From an uncultured Shewanella sp. (GTDB lineage: Bacteria > Pseudomonadota > Gammaproteobacteria > Enterobacterales > Shewanellaceae): a DNA stretch of 50,115 nt. This document shows positions 9,053 to 17,363 of this stretch, piece by piece (the stretch's first letter is position 1; each line of letters starts with the position of its first letter). The stretch lies in assembly GCF_947491715.1 (NCBI RefSeq), contig NZ_CANLKR010000035.1, positions 1-50,115 on the forward strand. Reading direction: 5' to 3'. The position numbers and the translations under genes were made by a program. The notes under the pieces are model-generated. The model was not told the origin of the DNA. It was given only the letters and a program-made list of their open reading frames with translations, and made no database searches.

Positions 9053-9084
9053 AAAAAAACCTATCTAAAAAGATAGGTTTTTTT
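9053..9084. terminator. Bidirectional terminator between the PKD gene and tRNA-Ser
   Basis: Perfect 13-bp stem: seven A then CCTATC (9053-9065), loop TAAAAA, then GATAGG and seven T (9072-9084). It can end the plus-strand PKD gene and the minus-strand tRNA-Ser transcript. Confidence 0.9.
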
Positions 9085-9094
9085 ATTTTTAAAA

Positions 9095-9185
9095 TGGCGG
9101 AGAGATAGGGATTTGAACCCTAGATGGGCTACAAACCCATGCCGGTTTTCAAGACCGGTGCATTCGACCACTCTGCCATCTCTCC
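9095..9185 (-). tRNA. tRNA-Ser (anticodon UGA)
   Basis: The 91-base gene on the minus strand begins GGAGAGATGGCAGAGTGG, with acceptor stem GGAGAGA pairing with TCTCTCC. The anticodon loop CTTGAAA gives UGA, reading UCA codons. A long variable arm (ATGGGTTTGTAGCCCAT) is typical of serine tRNA, and the T-loop GGTTCAAATCC and an encoded GCCA 3' end are present. Confidence 0.97.
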
Positions 9186-9196
9186 AAGCGGGAGGG

Positions 9197-9225
9197 ATAA
9201 TACCTCTGCGCTGACTTGCTGTAAA
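9197..9225 (-). promoter_or_regulatory. Promoter of tRNA-Ser
   Basis: On the minus strand TTTACA (9225-9220) and TATTAT (9202-9197) are spaced by 17 bases, followed by the C-rich discriminator CCCTCCCGC immediately before the mature tRNA. This is the layout of stringently controlled stable-RNA promoters. The remaining ~210 bases to the next gene (9226-9435) show no feature. Confidence 0.65.
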
Positions 9226-9435
9226 CAAAAAAATGCCACTATAAATGCGTTTGGTTGTTTTGCCATCAAATTTGATTAATTTAGGTGCCAGACATCTTCT
9301 CTCTTCCCCATCCATGGGGTGATAAATCAATAAGCGATAACGCAATAAAAAGACACAAAAACGCTGTTCTTATCCTTATATAAAACAGTCAAAAACATTA
9401 TAAAATCAAGATTAAATTTCAATAAAAGCCCCCTC

Positions 9436-12400
9436 TTAATAGCCATTGTATAAAGGACAAGAACCAGGACATGAATTAGCTATAATTTTAGTGACTTTGA
9501 ATTGTTCGCCATTAACTGTCTTCCAACCAGACTGCTTTTGCACAGACACCTGACAGCCACATCCCGAATGGGCTTTTAAGGTCACATCTAACCCCGCTAA
9601 ATCTGGGCGTAAACAGAACGCATACTTATTCTTTTTACGGCTCAATGTCGGCCCATCTCCACTCGTATTGGCCCACCCAGTAATTAATGTTTTGCTGTCA
9701 TTCAATTCTGCATAACAATTTAAAGGGTATGATGTTTTTGATTTAATGGTTAACCCCGTTGTATCACTCAAGCTGACACTGTCAACATAGGTAGCAGTAA
9801 TATCAATACTGCCTTTCGTTAAATAAGCTGTTGTTATTCCATTTTTATCAATCGTTGCAATTGCAGGATTACTGCTAACCCATGAAATTTTACTATCACT
9901 GCTCGCATTATAAGTGGTGTTATTACTGTAAGTCACCGTTGCAGTGTATTGCTTTGTTTGTCCTTGATAACTACTGCCATTAACCGGCGTTACGCTTAAT
10001 GATTCTGGCACAGCAGAAGTCACCGAAAGTGAAGCGCTGGCACTAAAATCACTATTAGTATCCGTTGCAACAATATTAGCCGTGCCGTTAACACTCTTAT
10101 TTGCAGTGACGAGTCCTTCAAAACCTGTAGTCCCGACTGTCGCAATGGCCGTATTATCACTACTCCAATCAATATTCGTGGTCACGTCCCGTGTCACACC
10201 ATCACTGTATGTCATCCATGCTTGAAATTGCTGTGTTGTTCCTTGCGCAATGCTTGCTACAGAGGGCGTGACTTCAAGTTCAGTTGGAATAGGATCTGCC
10301 ACTGTTAACACTCCAGTGGCCTCAAACGGCATATTATTATCAATCAATTTAGCCGTAATATTCACATCGCCAGTGCCTTCTGAAAATAGCGTTGAAGCCA
10401 ATCCTTGATTATTCACTGAGGCAAGATAATTATTACTGCTCGACCATGAAATATCATAAACCCTTCCATCACTCACATCCAAAACACTGCTATCACTGTA
10501 GGTCATCACAGCATAGAATTGTTTGGTATAACCCATAGGAATTGAAGCTATATCAGGGGAAAGTGCCAAGCTCACTGGGACAGCAGGTGTAACATCTAAA
10601 CTTGTACTATTAGTGACCGACACACCATTGTCAAAAAACTGTGCAGAAACCGTCACCTCACCCACTTTTTGTTGACTGTTTGCCGTGACGACTCCTTGCT
10701 CATTAATGCTCGCTAATTCACTGGGTTGAGTTGACCATGACAAGGCCTTATTTTGTGTAAAATCGGCAGTAGTATCATCACTGTAAATAACTGTTGCTGT
10801 GTATTGTTGTGTTCGACCTTGGGCAAGACTCACGACAATCGGTGATATCACTAAACGTTGAGGCGTCGCTGCTGTCACTGTGATAACGGCCGTCGCGTCG
10901 ACTGATACATTGATATCAGTATAAGTCGCTTTAATTTCAGCATCGCCTAGCTGTTGTTGACTATTGGCTGTCACTAACCCCGTACCAGTAATAGCAACCA
11001 GACTCTCAGTATTATTTATCCAAGAGACAAGGGTTGTCACATCATTACTGGTATTATCACTGTAAGTCACTATCGCTTTAAACTGCTGATAAGTGCCTTG
11101 AGCAAGATTAACAGAAGTTGGCGTTATGACTAACGCCTTAGGGATAGCTTCCGTCACTGCAATTTTCATACTGGCATTGACACTGATCCCTGTATCAATA
11201 TACGTTGCCAGTACGGTAACATCACCCGTTTGTTGAGTGCTATTGGCGGTGAGTATTCCGTCTTCATTCACTTTTGCCAACACTGTATTGTCACTCACCC
11301 AAGAAATACCGTTATCTTGACTGACATCCGCAGTGGTATTATCACTATAAATAACCACCGCTTTTAGCGGCATACTTTGTCCTTGAGCAATACTGCTTTT
11401 ATCAGATGAAAGGACTAATTCAATTGGAATTGCTTTCGTCACTGCTAGCATCATTTCCCCTTGAACACGATTAACACCATCTTGATAAACCGCACTGACC
11501 GAAACATCACCATTAATCTCGTTACTGTTTGCCGTGAGTAAACCTTGATTATCGATTGTCGCAATAGAGGCGTCCCCACTCACCCAAGATGTATCATAAA
11601 GCTCACCATTAGTGACATTAACAACACTTGCATCACTGTAAGTCACTTTGGCCGTTATCTGGGTGCTTTGTCCTTGAGCGATACTCTTCTTAAGCGCGCT
11701 AAGTACCATATTGACAGGGATCGCTTGAGTAATCGAAACCGTCATACTACTCGCAACAGTAACCCCAAGATCCACAAATGTCGCAGTAATATTGACATCC
11801 CCAGTTTGTTGCTGACTATTGGCCGTTAATAATCCATCATTTGTAACAAGTGCTAATTCATTGTTGTCACTCACCCAAGAAGTCCCTAGGCTACCACCAT
11901 CACTGACATCTTCAGTAGTATTATCGCTATAAATCACTGTGGCGGTTAATTGAAGAGTCTGTCCCTGAGCAAGAGTCGATTTTTCACTGCTCATCACTAA
12001 TTTTACTGGCACAGCTTGAGATACAGTCATCGACAATTTGCCTTCAACTTGCTCCCCTGCATCGGTAAAAACAGCACTCACAACCCCTTGTCCCTCTTTA
12101 CCATTACTGTTTGCCGTGACGATCCCTTTTTGATCCACGATCATGAGTTCATCTGAACTGCTCTGCCAAGAAATGGCATTTGACGTACCATCAGTCACTG
12201 TTGCAGTGGTATTATCACTGTATGTGACAATCGCATTCAATTGGCTCGATTGTCCCTGAGCGATTTGAGTATTATCACTGTCTATCACAAGTTCAATAGG
12301 TACAGCATCGGTAATGGATACCAACACTGAACCCACCACTTTCGTCGATACATCCATAAAAGTCGCAGTGACAGTCACATCACCAGTATTTTTTTGTTTA

Positions 12401-14109
12401 TTCGCCATGAGCAAGCCTGTATCACTGACTGTAGCCAGCGTATTGTCACTGCTTACCCAAGAAATGCCACCTTGACTGGCATCACTCACATTGGCTGTCG
12501 TATTATCACTGTAAGTCACCATCGCCGTTAACTGAGTGCTCTGTCCTTGAGCCACCTGACTTTTGAGTGCACTGACAACCAATTCTACGGGTATCGCTTC
12601 ACTTACCGTTAATAATTTATTGCCACTGATCTGCTGACTCACATCAGTATAATTAGCAGTGATTGTCACATTACCCGTTATTTGCTGGCTATTTGCTACC
12701 ACTAGACCCACATTATTCACACTGGCAATTGAGCTCGAATCGCTGCTCCAAGAAAGATTTGGGCTTTCACTTAGCGTTTTACTCGTATTGTCGCTATAGG
12801 TAATTTTGGCACTAAGCTGAGTCGATTGCCCTTGAGCAATATTATTATTTGCTGATAATATAACCAGTTCTACTGGTATAGCTTGAGTAATTGATAATAC
12901 TGCGGTATTACTCACAATGACAGGTTGACTATTATTATTAAAAACAAACGTCGCAGTCACCGTCACATCGCCCACTCCTTGATAACTGTTTGCCGTTGCA
13001 ATGCCTGTCAACGAATTCACAGTCGCCAAATCCACATTACTGCTCACCCAAGAGGTCTGACTATTTTGAGTGACATCCACCACTCGACCATTGCTATAAG
13101 TCGCCAGCGCAATGAACTTCTGCGTCATCCCTTGAGCCAAGCTCGTTGATGTCGGCGTCACAACAAGTGAGACAGGGATGGCATCAATCACACTAAGCTG
13201 CGCACTTGCCAGAAAGGATACGCCGCCACTGCTAAACACACCTTTAATGTTCACATCACCATTATTGTCATTACTCGCCATGACAAGGCCCTTGCTATCC
13301 ACAGCAGCGATATCAGCATTACTACTTTGCCATGACATACCTTGACTTTGACTCACATTAATTTGCGTGCCATCACTGTAAGTCACCATCGCTACCATGC
13401 TTTGCTCAGTTCCCTGAGGAATACTGCTTGTGACAGGCGTGATCACTAATTCAGTCGGAATGGCATCTGTGACCGTCAATTGGCTTTGACCACTGACCAC
13501 CACTCCATTGCTCTGGAAAATAGCCGACACTGACGTTGAACCATTCATTGTGACATTTGCTGTCACCCCTCCTTTTTGATCAACTGCCAACAAATTATTA
13601 TTACCTACATCCCATTGAATAGTATCACTTTGAGTCGCATCAAAAGTCGTCCCATCACTGTAAGTCACCGTCGCCACTAATTGGGTCGTACTGCCTTGTG
13701 GTAAATTCAAAGAGGTCGGTGTTATCACTAGCTCCGTTGGCACAGCAGGGCTCACCATTAACTCAACATTGGCCATTTGATCCTGAAATACAGCGGATAT
13801 CTTTTCAATTTCATCATCACTGTTAATACCTGTTGCAATTCCAGAAGTAGAAATAGAAGCATCATTAGGGTTGCTTACACTCCAACTCGTCTGAGCAGTC
13901 ACATCTACGGTTGTATTATCATTATAAATAGCCGTTGCCGTGTAAGCCTGAGTGGTACCTGCAGGGATCACTGCATTTGTCGGCTCCACTTGTAAACCCA
14001 CGACAGACGGACTTTCAAAAGTTGCATATTCACTCTCACCACAACCCACTAGCGACATTGAAAAGAGAGCAACTATCATCAATACACAGTAATGTTTTAC
14101 TAAAGTCAT
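9436..14109 (-). CDS. Giant Ig-like (Big_2) repeat lipoprotein
   Basis: A predicted lipoprotein of about 1557 residues: signal MTLVKHYCVLMIVALFSMSL, then lipobox VGC. About fifteen tandem bacterial Ig-like repeats of ~95 residues follow, each opening with a motif such as PVELVITP, then IAQGQSTQLTA, VTYSDNTT, ISWVSSD, ATVDNQGLLTAN and GDVTVTATF. A C-terminal domain of ~90 residues has six cysteines (C-x-C and CPGSCP motifs). Such repeat stalks occur in adhesins and invasins; the role here is inferred. It follows the OmpA-family gene with almost no gap; AAGGTG overlapping that gene's stop can serve ATG at 14109. An in-frame GTG at 14121 would add four residues. The middle repeats are the most alike, suggesting recent expansion. 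Confidence 0.85.
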   Translation of the reverse strand: MTLVKHYCVLMIVALFSMSLVGCGESEYATFESPSVVGLQVEPTNAVIPAGTTQAYTATAIYNDNTTVDVTAQTSWSVSNPNDASISTSGIATGINSDDEIEKISAVFQDQMANVELMVSPAVPTELVITPTSLNLPQGSTTQLVATVTYSDGTTFDATQSDTIQWDVGNNNLLAVDQKGGVTANVTMNGSTSVSAIFQSNGVVVSGQSQLTVTDAIPTELVITPVTSSIPQGTEQSMVAMVTYSDGTQINVSQSQGMSWQSSNADIAAVDSKGLVMASNDNNGDVNIKGVFSSGGVSFLASAQLSVIDAIPVSLVVTPTSTSLAQGMTQKFIALATYSNGRVVDVTQNSQTSWVSSNVDLATVNSLTGIATANSYQGVGDVTVTATFVFNNNSQPVIVSNTAVLSITQAIPVELVILSANNNIAQGQSTQLSAKITYSDNTSKTLSESPNLSWSSDSSSIASVNNVGLVVANSQQITGNVTITANYTDVSQQISGNKLLTVSEAIPVELVVSALKSQVAQGQSTQLTAMVTYSDNTTANVSDASQGGISWVSSDNTLATVSDTGLLMANKQKNTGDVTVTATFMDVSTKVVGSVLVSITDAVPIELVIDSDNTQIAQGQSSQLNAIVTYSDNTTATVTDGTSNAISWQSSSDELMIVDQKGIVTANSNGKEGQGVVSAVFTDAGEQVEGKLSMTVSQAVPVKLVMSSEKSTLAQGQTLQLTATVIYSDNTTEDVSDGGSLGTSWVSDNNELALVTNDGLLTANSQQQTGDVNITATFVDLGVTVASSMTVSITQAIPVNMVLSALKKSIAQGQSTQITAKVTYSDASVVNVTNGELYDTSWVSGDASIATIDNQGLLTANSNEINGDVSVSAVYQDGVNRVQGEMMLAVTKAIPIELVLSSDKSSIAQGQSMPLKAVVIYSDNTTADVSQDNGISWVSDNTVLAKVNEDGILTANSTQQTGDVTVLATYIDTGISVNASMKIAVTEAIPKALVITPTSVNLAQGTYQQFKAIVTYSDNTSNDVTTLVSWINNTESLVAITGTGLVTANSQQQLGDAEIKATYTDINVSVDATAVITVTAATPQRLVISPIVVSLAQGRTQQYTATVIYSDDTTADFTQNKALSWSTQPSELASINEQGVVTANSQQKVGEVTVSAQFFDNGVSVTNSTSLDVTPAVPVSLALSPDIASIPMGYTKQFYAVMTYSDSSVLDVSDGRVYDISWSSSNNYLASVNNQGLASTLFSEGTGDVNITAKLIDNNMPFEATGVLTVADPIPTELEVTPSVASIAQGTTQQFQAWMTYSDGVTRDVTTNIDWSSDNTAIATVGTTGFEGLVTANKSVNGTANIVATDTNSDFSASASLSVTSAVPESLSVTPVNGSSYQGQTKQYTATVTYSNNTTYNASSDSKISWVSSNPAIATIDKNGITTAYLTKGSIDITATYVDSVSLSDTTGLTIKSKTSYPLNCYAELNDSKTLITGWANTSGDGPTLSRKKNKYAFCLRPDLAGLDVTLKAHSGCGCQVSVQKQSGWKTVNGEQFKVTKIIANSCPGSCPLYNGY

Positions 14110-14122
14110 CAGAACGAACACC

Positions 14123-15169
14123 TTAATTTGAAATAAAAGTTACAGATACTCGACGGTTTTTCTGCCGTCCCAAAATCGTGCGATTGTCCGCAATAGGAGT
14201 GGTTTCGCCTTGGGCTGATATATCAATTCGATTAATAGGGATCTCATGAGCAACGAAGAAATTCTTGACTGACAGCGCACGCTGCTGCGAAAGCATTTGA
14301 TTATATGCTTTAGGGCCTTGAGCATCCGCATGCCCTTGAATGAGTATTTGATAATTTTGATGCGATGCTATGAAACTTTTTAGTTTTAAAAGCAACTTAT
14401 CTCGATTTTGACTAAAGGTTGAATACCGAGTATCAAAATAAACAAGGTATTTTTTGGAGATGACAATACGCGATTTTGTTTCGCTATGAGTATAAAAAGA
14501 TGATGAAGCAATCGATTTCCTAGAACGATCAGAAAAGAAATATTTGATTTCAAATAACGCACTGACTGAACCATGATCTTTTATGACCGTAATGTTATCT
14601 TCACTGCCAAAATTACTGTCGACCACCTTAGCATCCAAATCATAAAGATCGTAACGTAACCCTAACCCTAAAGATAAACGTGGGGTAAGCTGGTAAGCCA
14701 TTCCTGTTTTAAACGTCGCAACCAGACTGGATGATTGTGCCGAGTTAATGAGGTAACCTGACATTGGAGTCTCAGTCCAATAAGACGTACCATAGCCTCC
14801 CCCTCCTGAGAAATAGAATGAGAAGGGAGTATTTTCGACTGGAAAATCAAACTGAATACCTAAGCCTAATACATTAAATTGACGATCATTATGATATAAA
14901 AAAGTATAATCCATATAAGGTTTAAGTATTGAGTTATCTTGTTTTTTTAAAATAAGATTAACATTAGCAATCCAACCTTGAACACTTATTTCATTAATAT
15001 TATTAAGGCTTCCTGAACCCACATTTTGAGAGTTAAAAGCATAACTATAACCAGATCCAACACCTAGAGAATCAATAGAATAGTCCCACCATTGTGAATT
15101 CTCTACCGAAGAAAATGTCTCAAGAGGAATAAAAGAAAAAGATATTATTATAATTCTTATCAACAACAT
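14123..15169 (-). CDS. OmpA-family outer-membrane protein
   Basis: A 348-residue protein with an N-terminal signal, a ~190-residue region of alternating aromatic/glycine strands (for example FSFYFSGGGGYG and LGLGLRYDLYDL) typical of an eight-stranded beta-barrel, and a C-terminal OmpA/MotB peptidoglycan-binding domain. The latter shows VYFDTRYS, IQGHADAQG, the LSQQRALSVKNFF helix and GRQKNRRVSV, including the Asp and Arg that bind diaminopimelate. It should anchor the outer membrane to the cell wall. A ribosome site GGGAAG precedes the ATG. It forms a two-gene operon with the Ig-repeat lipoprotein; only one or a few bases separate them, so the two products may work as an anchor and a stalk. 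That partnership is inference. Confidence 0.85.
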   Translation of the reverse strand: MLLIRIIIISFSFIPLETFSSVENSQWWDYSIDSLGVGSGYSYAFNSQNVGSGSLNNINEISVQGWIANVNLILKKQDNSILKPYMDYTFLYHNDRQFNVLGLGIQFDFPVENTPFSFYFSGGGGYGTSYWTETPMSGYLINSAQSSSLVATFKTGMAYQLTPRLSLGLGLRYDLYDLDAKVVDSNFGSEDNITVIKDHGSVSALFEIKYFFSDRSRKSIASSSFYTHSETKSRIVISKKYLVYFDTRYSTFSQNRDKLLLKLKSFIASHQNYQILIQGHADAQGPKAYNQMLSQQRALSVKNFFVAHEIPINRIDISAQGETTPIADNRTILGRQKNRRVSVTFISN

Positions 15170-15589
15170 TAACTTCCCATTTTCTCAATAAAATATTATA
15201 AAAAATTTATAACCTATAATAAAATGATAAAAATAAAATCATAATGATAATTAGAGCCAAATCTCCTACTCAGAACCATAACAGGAGCACATTCAACTTA
15301 CGAGCCCATCAAATTAAACTGTTAGTTACAAAATTAAAATCAAAAAAACCAAGTAAAAATATAAGTAAAAATATAAGCAAAGAAAAACCAATCGATTGAT
15401 ACTAATAATCAATAAGAATATAAACAATTTTTAATGTTTGAACAAACCCATTTTATAAAAAACACGTTTATTTAATTAATCAACACAGCAATATAAACAA
15501 CAAACATTAATTAAAATAAAATTTAATCAACTAAAAAAATACATAAGTAAAATTAAAAGTCAGGTGAGAAAACAGATATTACAATGAAG
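15170..15589. other. Very AT-rich gene-free region
   Basis: These 420 bases hold no credible ORF. They contain two tandem copies of AAGTAAAAATAT (15351-15374) and many A/T runs. The OmpA-gene promoter must lie here, and the cyo operon ends on the right side. No hairpin terminator after cyoE is evident. The composition suits an H-NS-like silenced region, which is only a suggestion. Confidence 0.45.
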
Positions 15590-16438
15590 TTAATAATTAA
15601 AGCCAATGAGCGCGCTAAAAGATGAGATAATAACAATGGAAAAAAGAAACATACTTTTCGCCCAGGATTTGATATTTGAAGTATAAAACCCCTTTAACGA
15701 TAAGTATAACCAATACACACACAATAACATCATAATGATCAAGTAGAACAACCCCGTATAACCTTGAAAATATAATAGCGAACACAATATGGTAAAAGTA
15801 ACAATATACATAACACAATGACGTTTTACTTTTTTATCATGATGTAAAACAGAGAACAGTGGAATGTTGGCTTTGATATAATCATCACTTCTGACTAAAC
15901 CAATTACATAAGAATGGGGTATCTGCCACGAAATACTAATCAACACTAATAAAATTAATCCAGAATCAATATGATTACTGCCAGCACTGTAGCCAACTGC
16001 CATTGGCATTGCCCCAGAAACACTGCCAATAAACGTGCCATACACAGATTGTCTCTTAGCCCACAAGCTATAAATGACGACATAGAAAAACCAACCGATA
16101 ACACCAAATAAAAAACTCAATAAATTAATGCTAAGCAGGCATAAAAAACCCATCCCCCCTAGAGTCAGTCCGAAACGAAACGCCGCTCGCTCTGATATTA
16201 ACCCTTTCACTAAGACGCGATCAGCCGTTCTTGCCATCAACGCATCAATATCACTATCGATGATATTGTTAAATACACACCCCGACGCAATGACAAAGCT
16301 TATTCCCACTAAGAGTAATATTAATACCCCAAAATTGAACACAGCATGTTGAGCTAAAAAAAAACTGCCAAGAACGGTAATTAAATTGCCTAAAATAATG
16401 CCTGGTTTTGTTATCGATACGAATGATTTCAGTTTCAT
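15590..16438 (-). CDS. cyoE: Protoheme IX farnesyltransferase (heme O synthase)
   Basis: Membrane prenyltransferase that converts heme B to heme O for the bo-type oxidase encoded upstream. From the ATG at 16438 the protein has 282 residues and starts MKLKSFVSITKPGIILGNL, aligning with E. coli CyoE (which opens with ...VTKPGIIFGNL). The prenyl-diphosphate binding motif is NNIIDSDIDALMARTADR, and a second acidic motif, RSDDYIKANIP, follows. About seven to nine membrane helices are apparent. A longer in-frame ORF reaches 16537, but that extension lies within cyoD and does not resemble the family. The start overlaps the cyoD stop as ATGA, implying translational coupling. Confidence 0.95.
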   Translation of the reverse strand: MKLKSFVSITKPGIILGNLITVLGSFFLAQHAVFNFGVLILLLVGISFVIASGCVFNNIIDSDIDALMARTADRVLVKGLISERAAFRFGLTLGGMGFLCLLSINLLSFLFGVIGWFFYVVIYSLWAKRQSVYGTFIGSVSGAMPMAVGYSAGSNHIDSGLILLVLISISWQIPHSYVIGLVRSDDYIKANIPLFSVLHHDKKVKRHCVMYIVTFTILCSLLYFQGYTGLFYLIIMMLLCVYWLYLSLKGFYTSNIKSWAKSMFLFSIVIISSFSALIGFNY

Positions 16439-16764
16439 AGCATCATGTTGACACGAAGATGATACATGATCCAAAGAGAGCCTCCAATGAGTATAATGAC
16501 CACTAACATAGTGAAAATAAATGACAGAAAATTCCATCCTTTTTCAGATCGCGTATTCAAATGTAAAAAGAAAACCAATTGCACAAACAACTGCGCTAAT
16601 GCAAGTAATACTATGGAGATAGTTTTAACCCCTGTAGAAATGTCCAAATAAACAACAATATAGTAAGGAATAATGGTCAACAGAATGGATAAAATAAATC
16701 CAGTAATATAAGAAGCATAAGTCCCATGATCAGCCCCACTACTGGTAACCTTTGATTGATTCAT
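16435..16764 (-). CDS. cyoD: Cytochrome bo quinol oxidase subunit IV
   Basis: Small membrane subunit of the bo oxidase, thought to assist assembly around the copper site of subunit I. From ATG 16764 it has 109 residues, the usual size, with a short hydrophilic N terminus (MNQSKVTSSGADHGTYASY) and three hydrophobic helices. QLFVQLVFFLHLNTRSEKGWN is the conserved helix-turn segment of CyoD. The start overlaps the cyoC stop as ATGA. An in-frame extension to 16848 lies inside cyoC and is not credible. Confidence 0.95.
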   Translation of the reverse strand: MNQSKVTSSGADHGTYASYITGFILSILLTIIPYYIVVYLDISTGVKTISIVLLALAQLFVQLVFFLHLNTRSEKGWNFLSFIFTMLVVIILIGGSLWIMYHLRVNMML

Positions 16765-17363
16765 TTTGCTATTGCTCCCATCAAATAAACCACGGTAAAC
16801 ACACAAATCCAAATAATATCGAGAAAATGCCAGAATAAACCTAGACAAGTCAGTCGTGTTTTCACTTGCTTAGTCAAATTGGCATGCCAAACACTCCACA
16901 TGAGCACTAACATCCAAATTAATCCCATTGTCACATGAAAGCCATGAGTCGCCACCAAGCCAAAAAAGCTAGAAATAGAAGCACTTCTATGCCATCCATT
17001 ACCTTCTGTGATGAGTCCATGAAACTCATAGAGTTCCATCGAAATAAAGCCCACCCCCAACAAAAAAGTAATCACCAAGCATTGAATAACTTGAGTCGAT
17101 TTATTTCGATGCATCGCCAACATCGCCAAGCCATATGTAAAACTGCTGGTTAATAACAGAAAAGTTTCCACCAATACAAATGGCATTGAAAAAAGTTCTT
17201 TGGGAGTCGGCCCCCCAAAAAAATTAGGCATCAAAACAGCATGAGTGGCGAACAAGGTCGCAAATAAAATACAATCACTCATGATGTAAATCCAAAAACC
17301 AAAAACGGTTATCGAATGCTCGTCCAGCTCTTCAACATGGGGCTCCATTACAGTACTAGACAT
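16761..17363 (-). CDS. cyoC: Cytochrome bo quinol oxidase subunit III
   Basis: Five-helix membrane subunit of the heme-copper quinol oxidase, homologous to cytochrome oxidase subunit III. It has 200 residues, close to the 204 of E. coli. Landmarks include FGFWIYIMSDCILFATLF near the start and ATHGFHVTMGLIWM, which carries the conserved glutamate/histidine region of the family. A strong ribosome site, AAGGAG, lies inside the end of cyoB; the two genes overlap by eight bases. Part of the cyoABCDE operon. Confidence 0.96.
   Translation of the reverse strand: MSSTVMEPHVEELDEHSITVFGFWIYIMSDCILFATLFATHAVLMPNFFGGPTPKELFSMPFVLVETFLLLTSSFTYGLAMLAMHRNKSTQVIQCLVITFLLGVGFISMELYEFHGLITEGNGWHRSASISSFFGLVATHGFHVTMGLIWMLVLMWSVWHANLTKQVKTRLTCLGLFWHFLDIIWICVFTVVYLMGAIAK

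Noticed and set aside
9061..9345. Minus-strand ORF spanning tRNA-Ser
   Set aside because: It reads through the terminator and tRNA; its product is not protein-like and the tRNA explains the sequence.
11545..11829. Plus-strand ORF (94 codons) within the Ig-repeat gene
   Set aside because: It lies wholly antisense inside a clear coding repeat array; arginine/histidine/serine-rich products of this type recur opposite several repeats (also at 12925 and 13777) and are by-products of the repeats.
9436..14109. Regular ~290-bp periodicity considered as a CRISPR or DNA satellite
   Set aside because: The period matches one Ig-like protein repeat (about 95 codons), the copies are diverged at the DNA level and the frame is continuous.
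15590..16537. Longer start for cyoE (16537), and likewise for cyoD (16848)
   Set aside because: The extensions lie inside the preceding genes and do not match the family N termini; ATGA overlaps give the natural starts.
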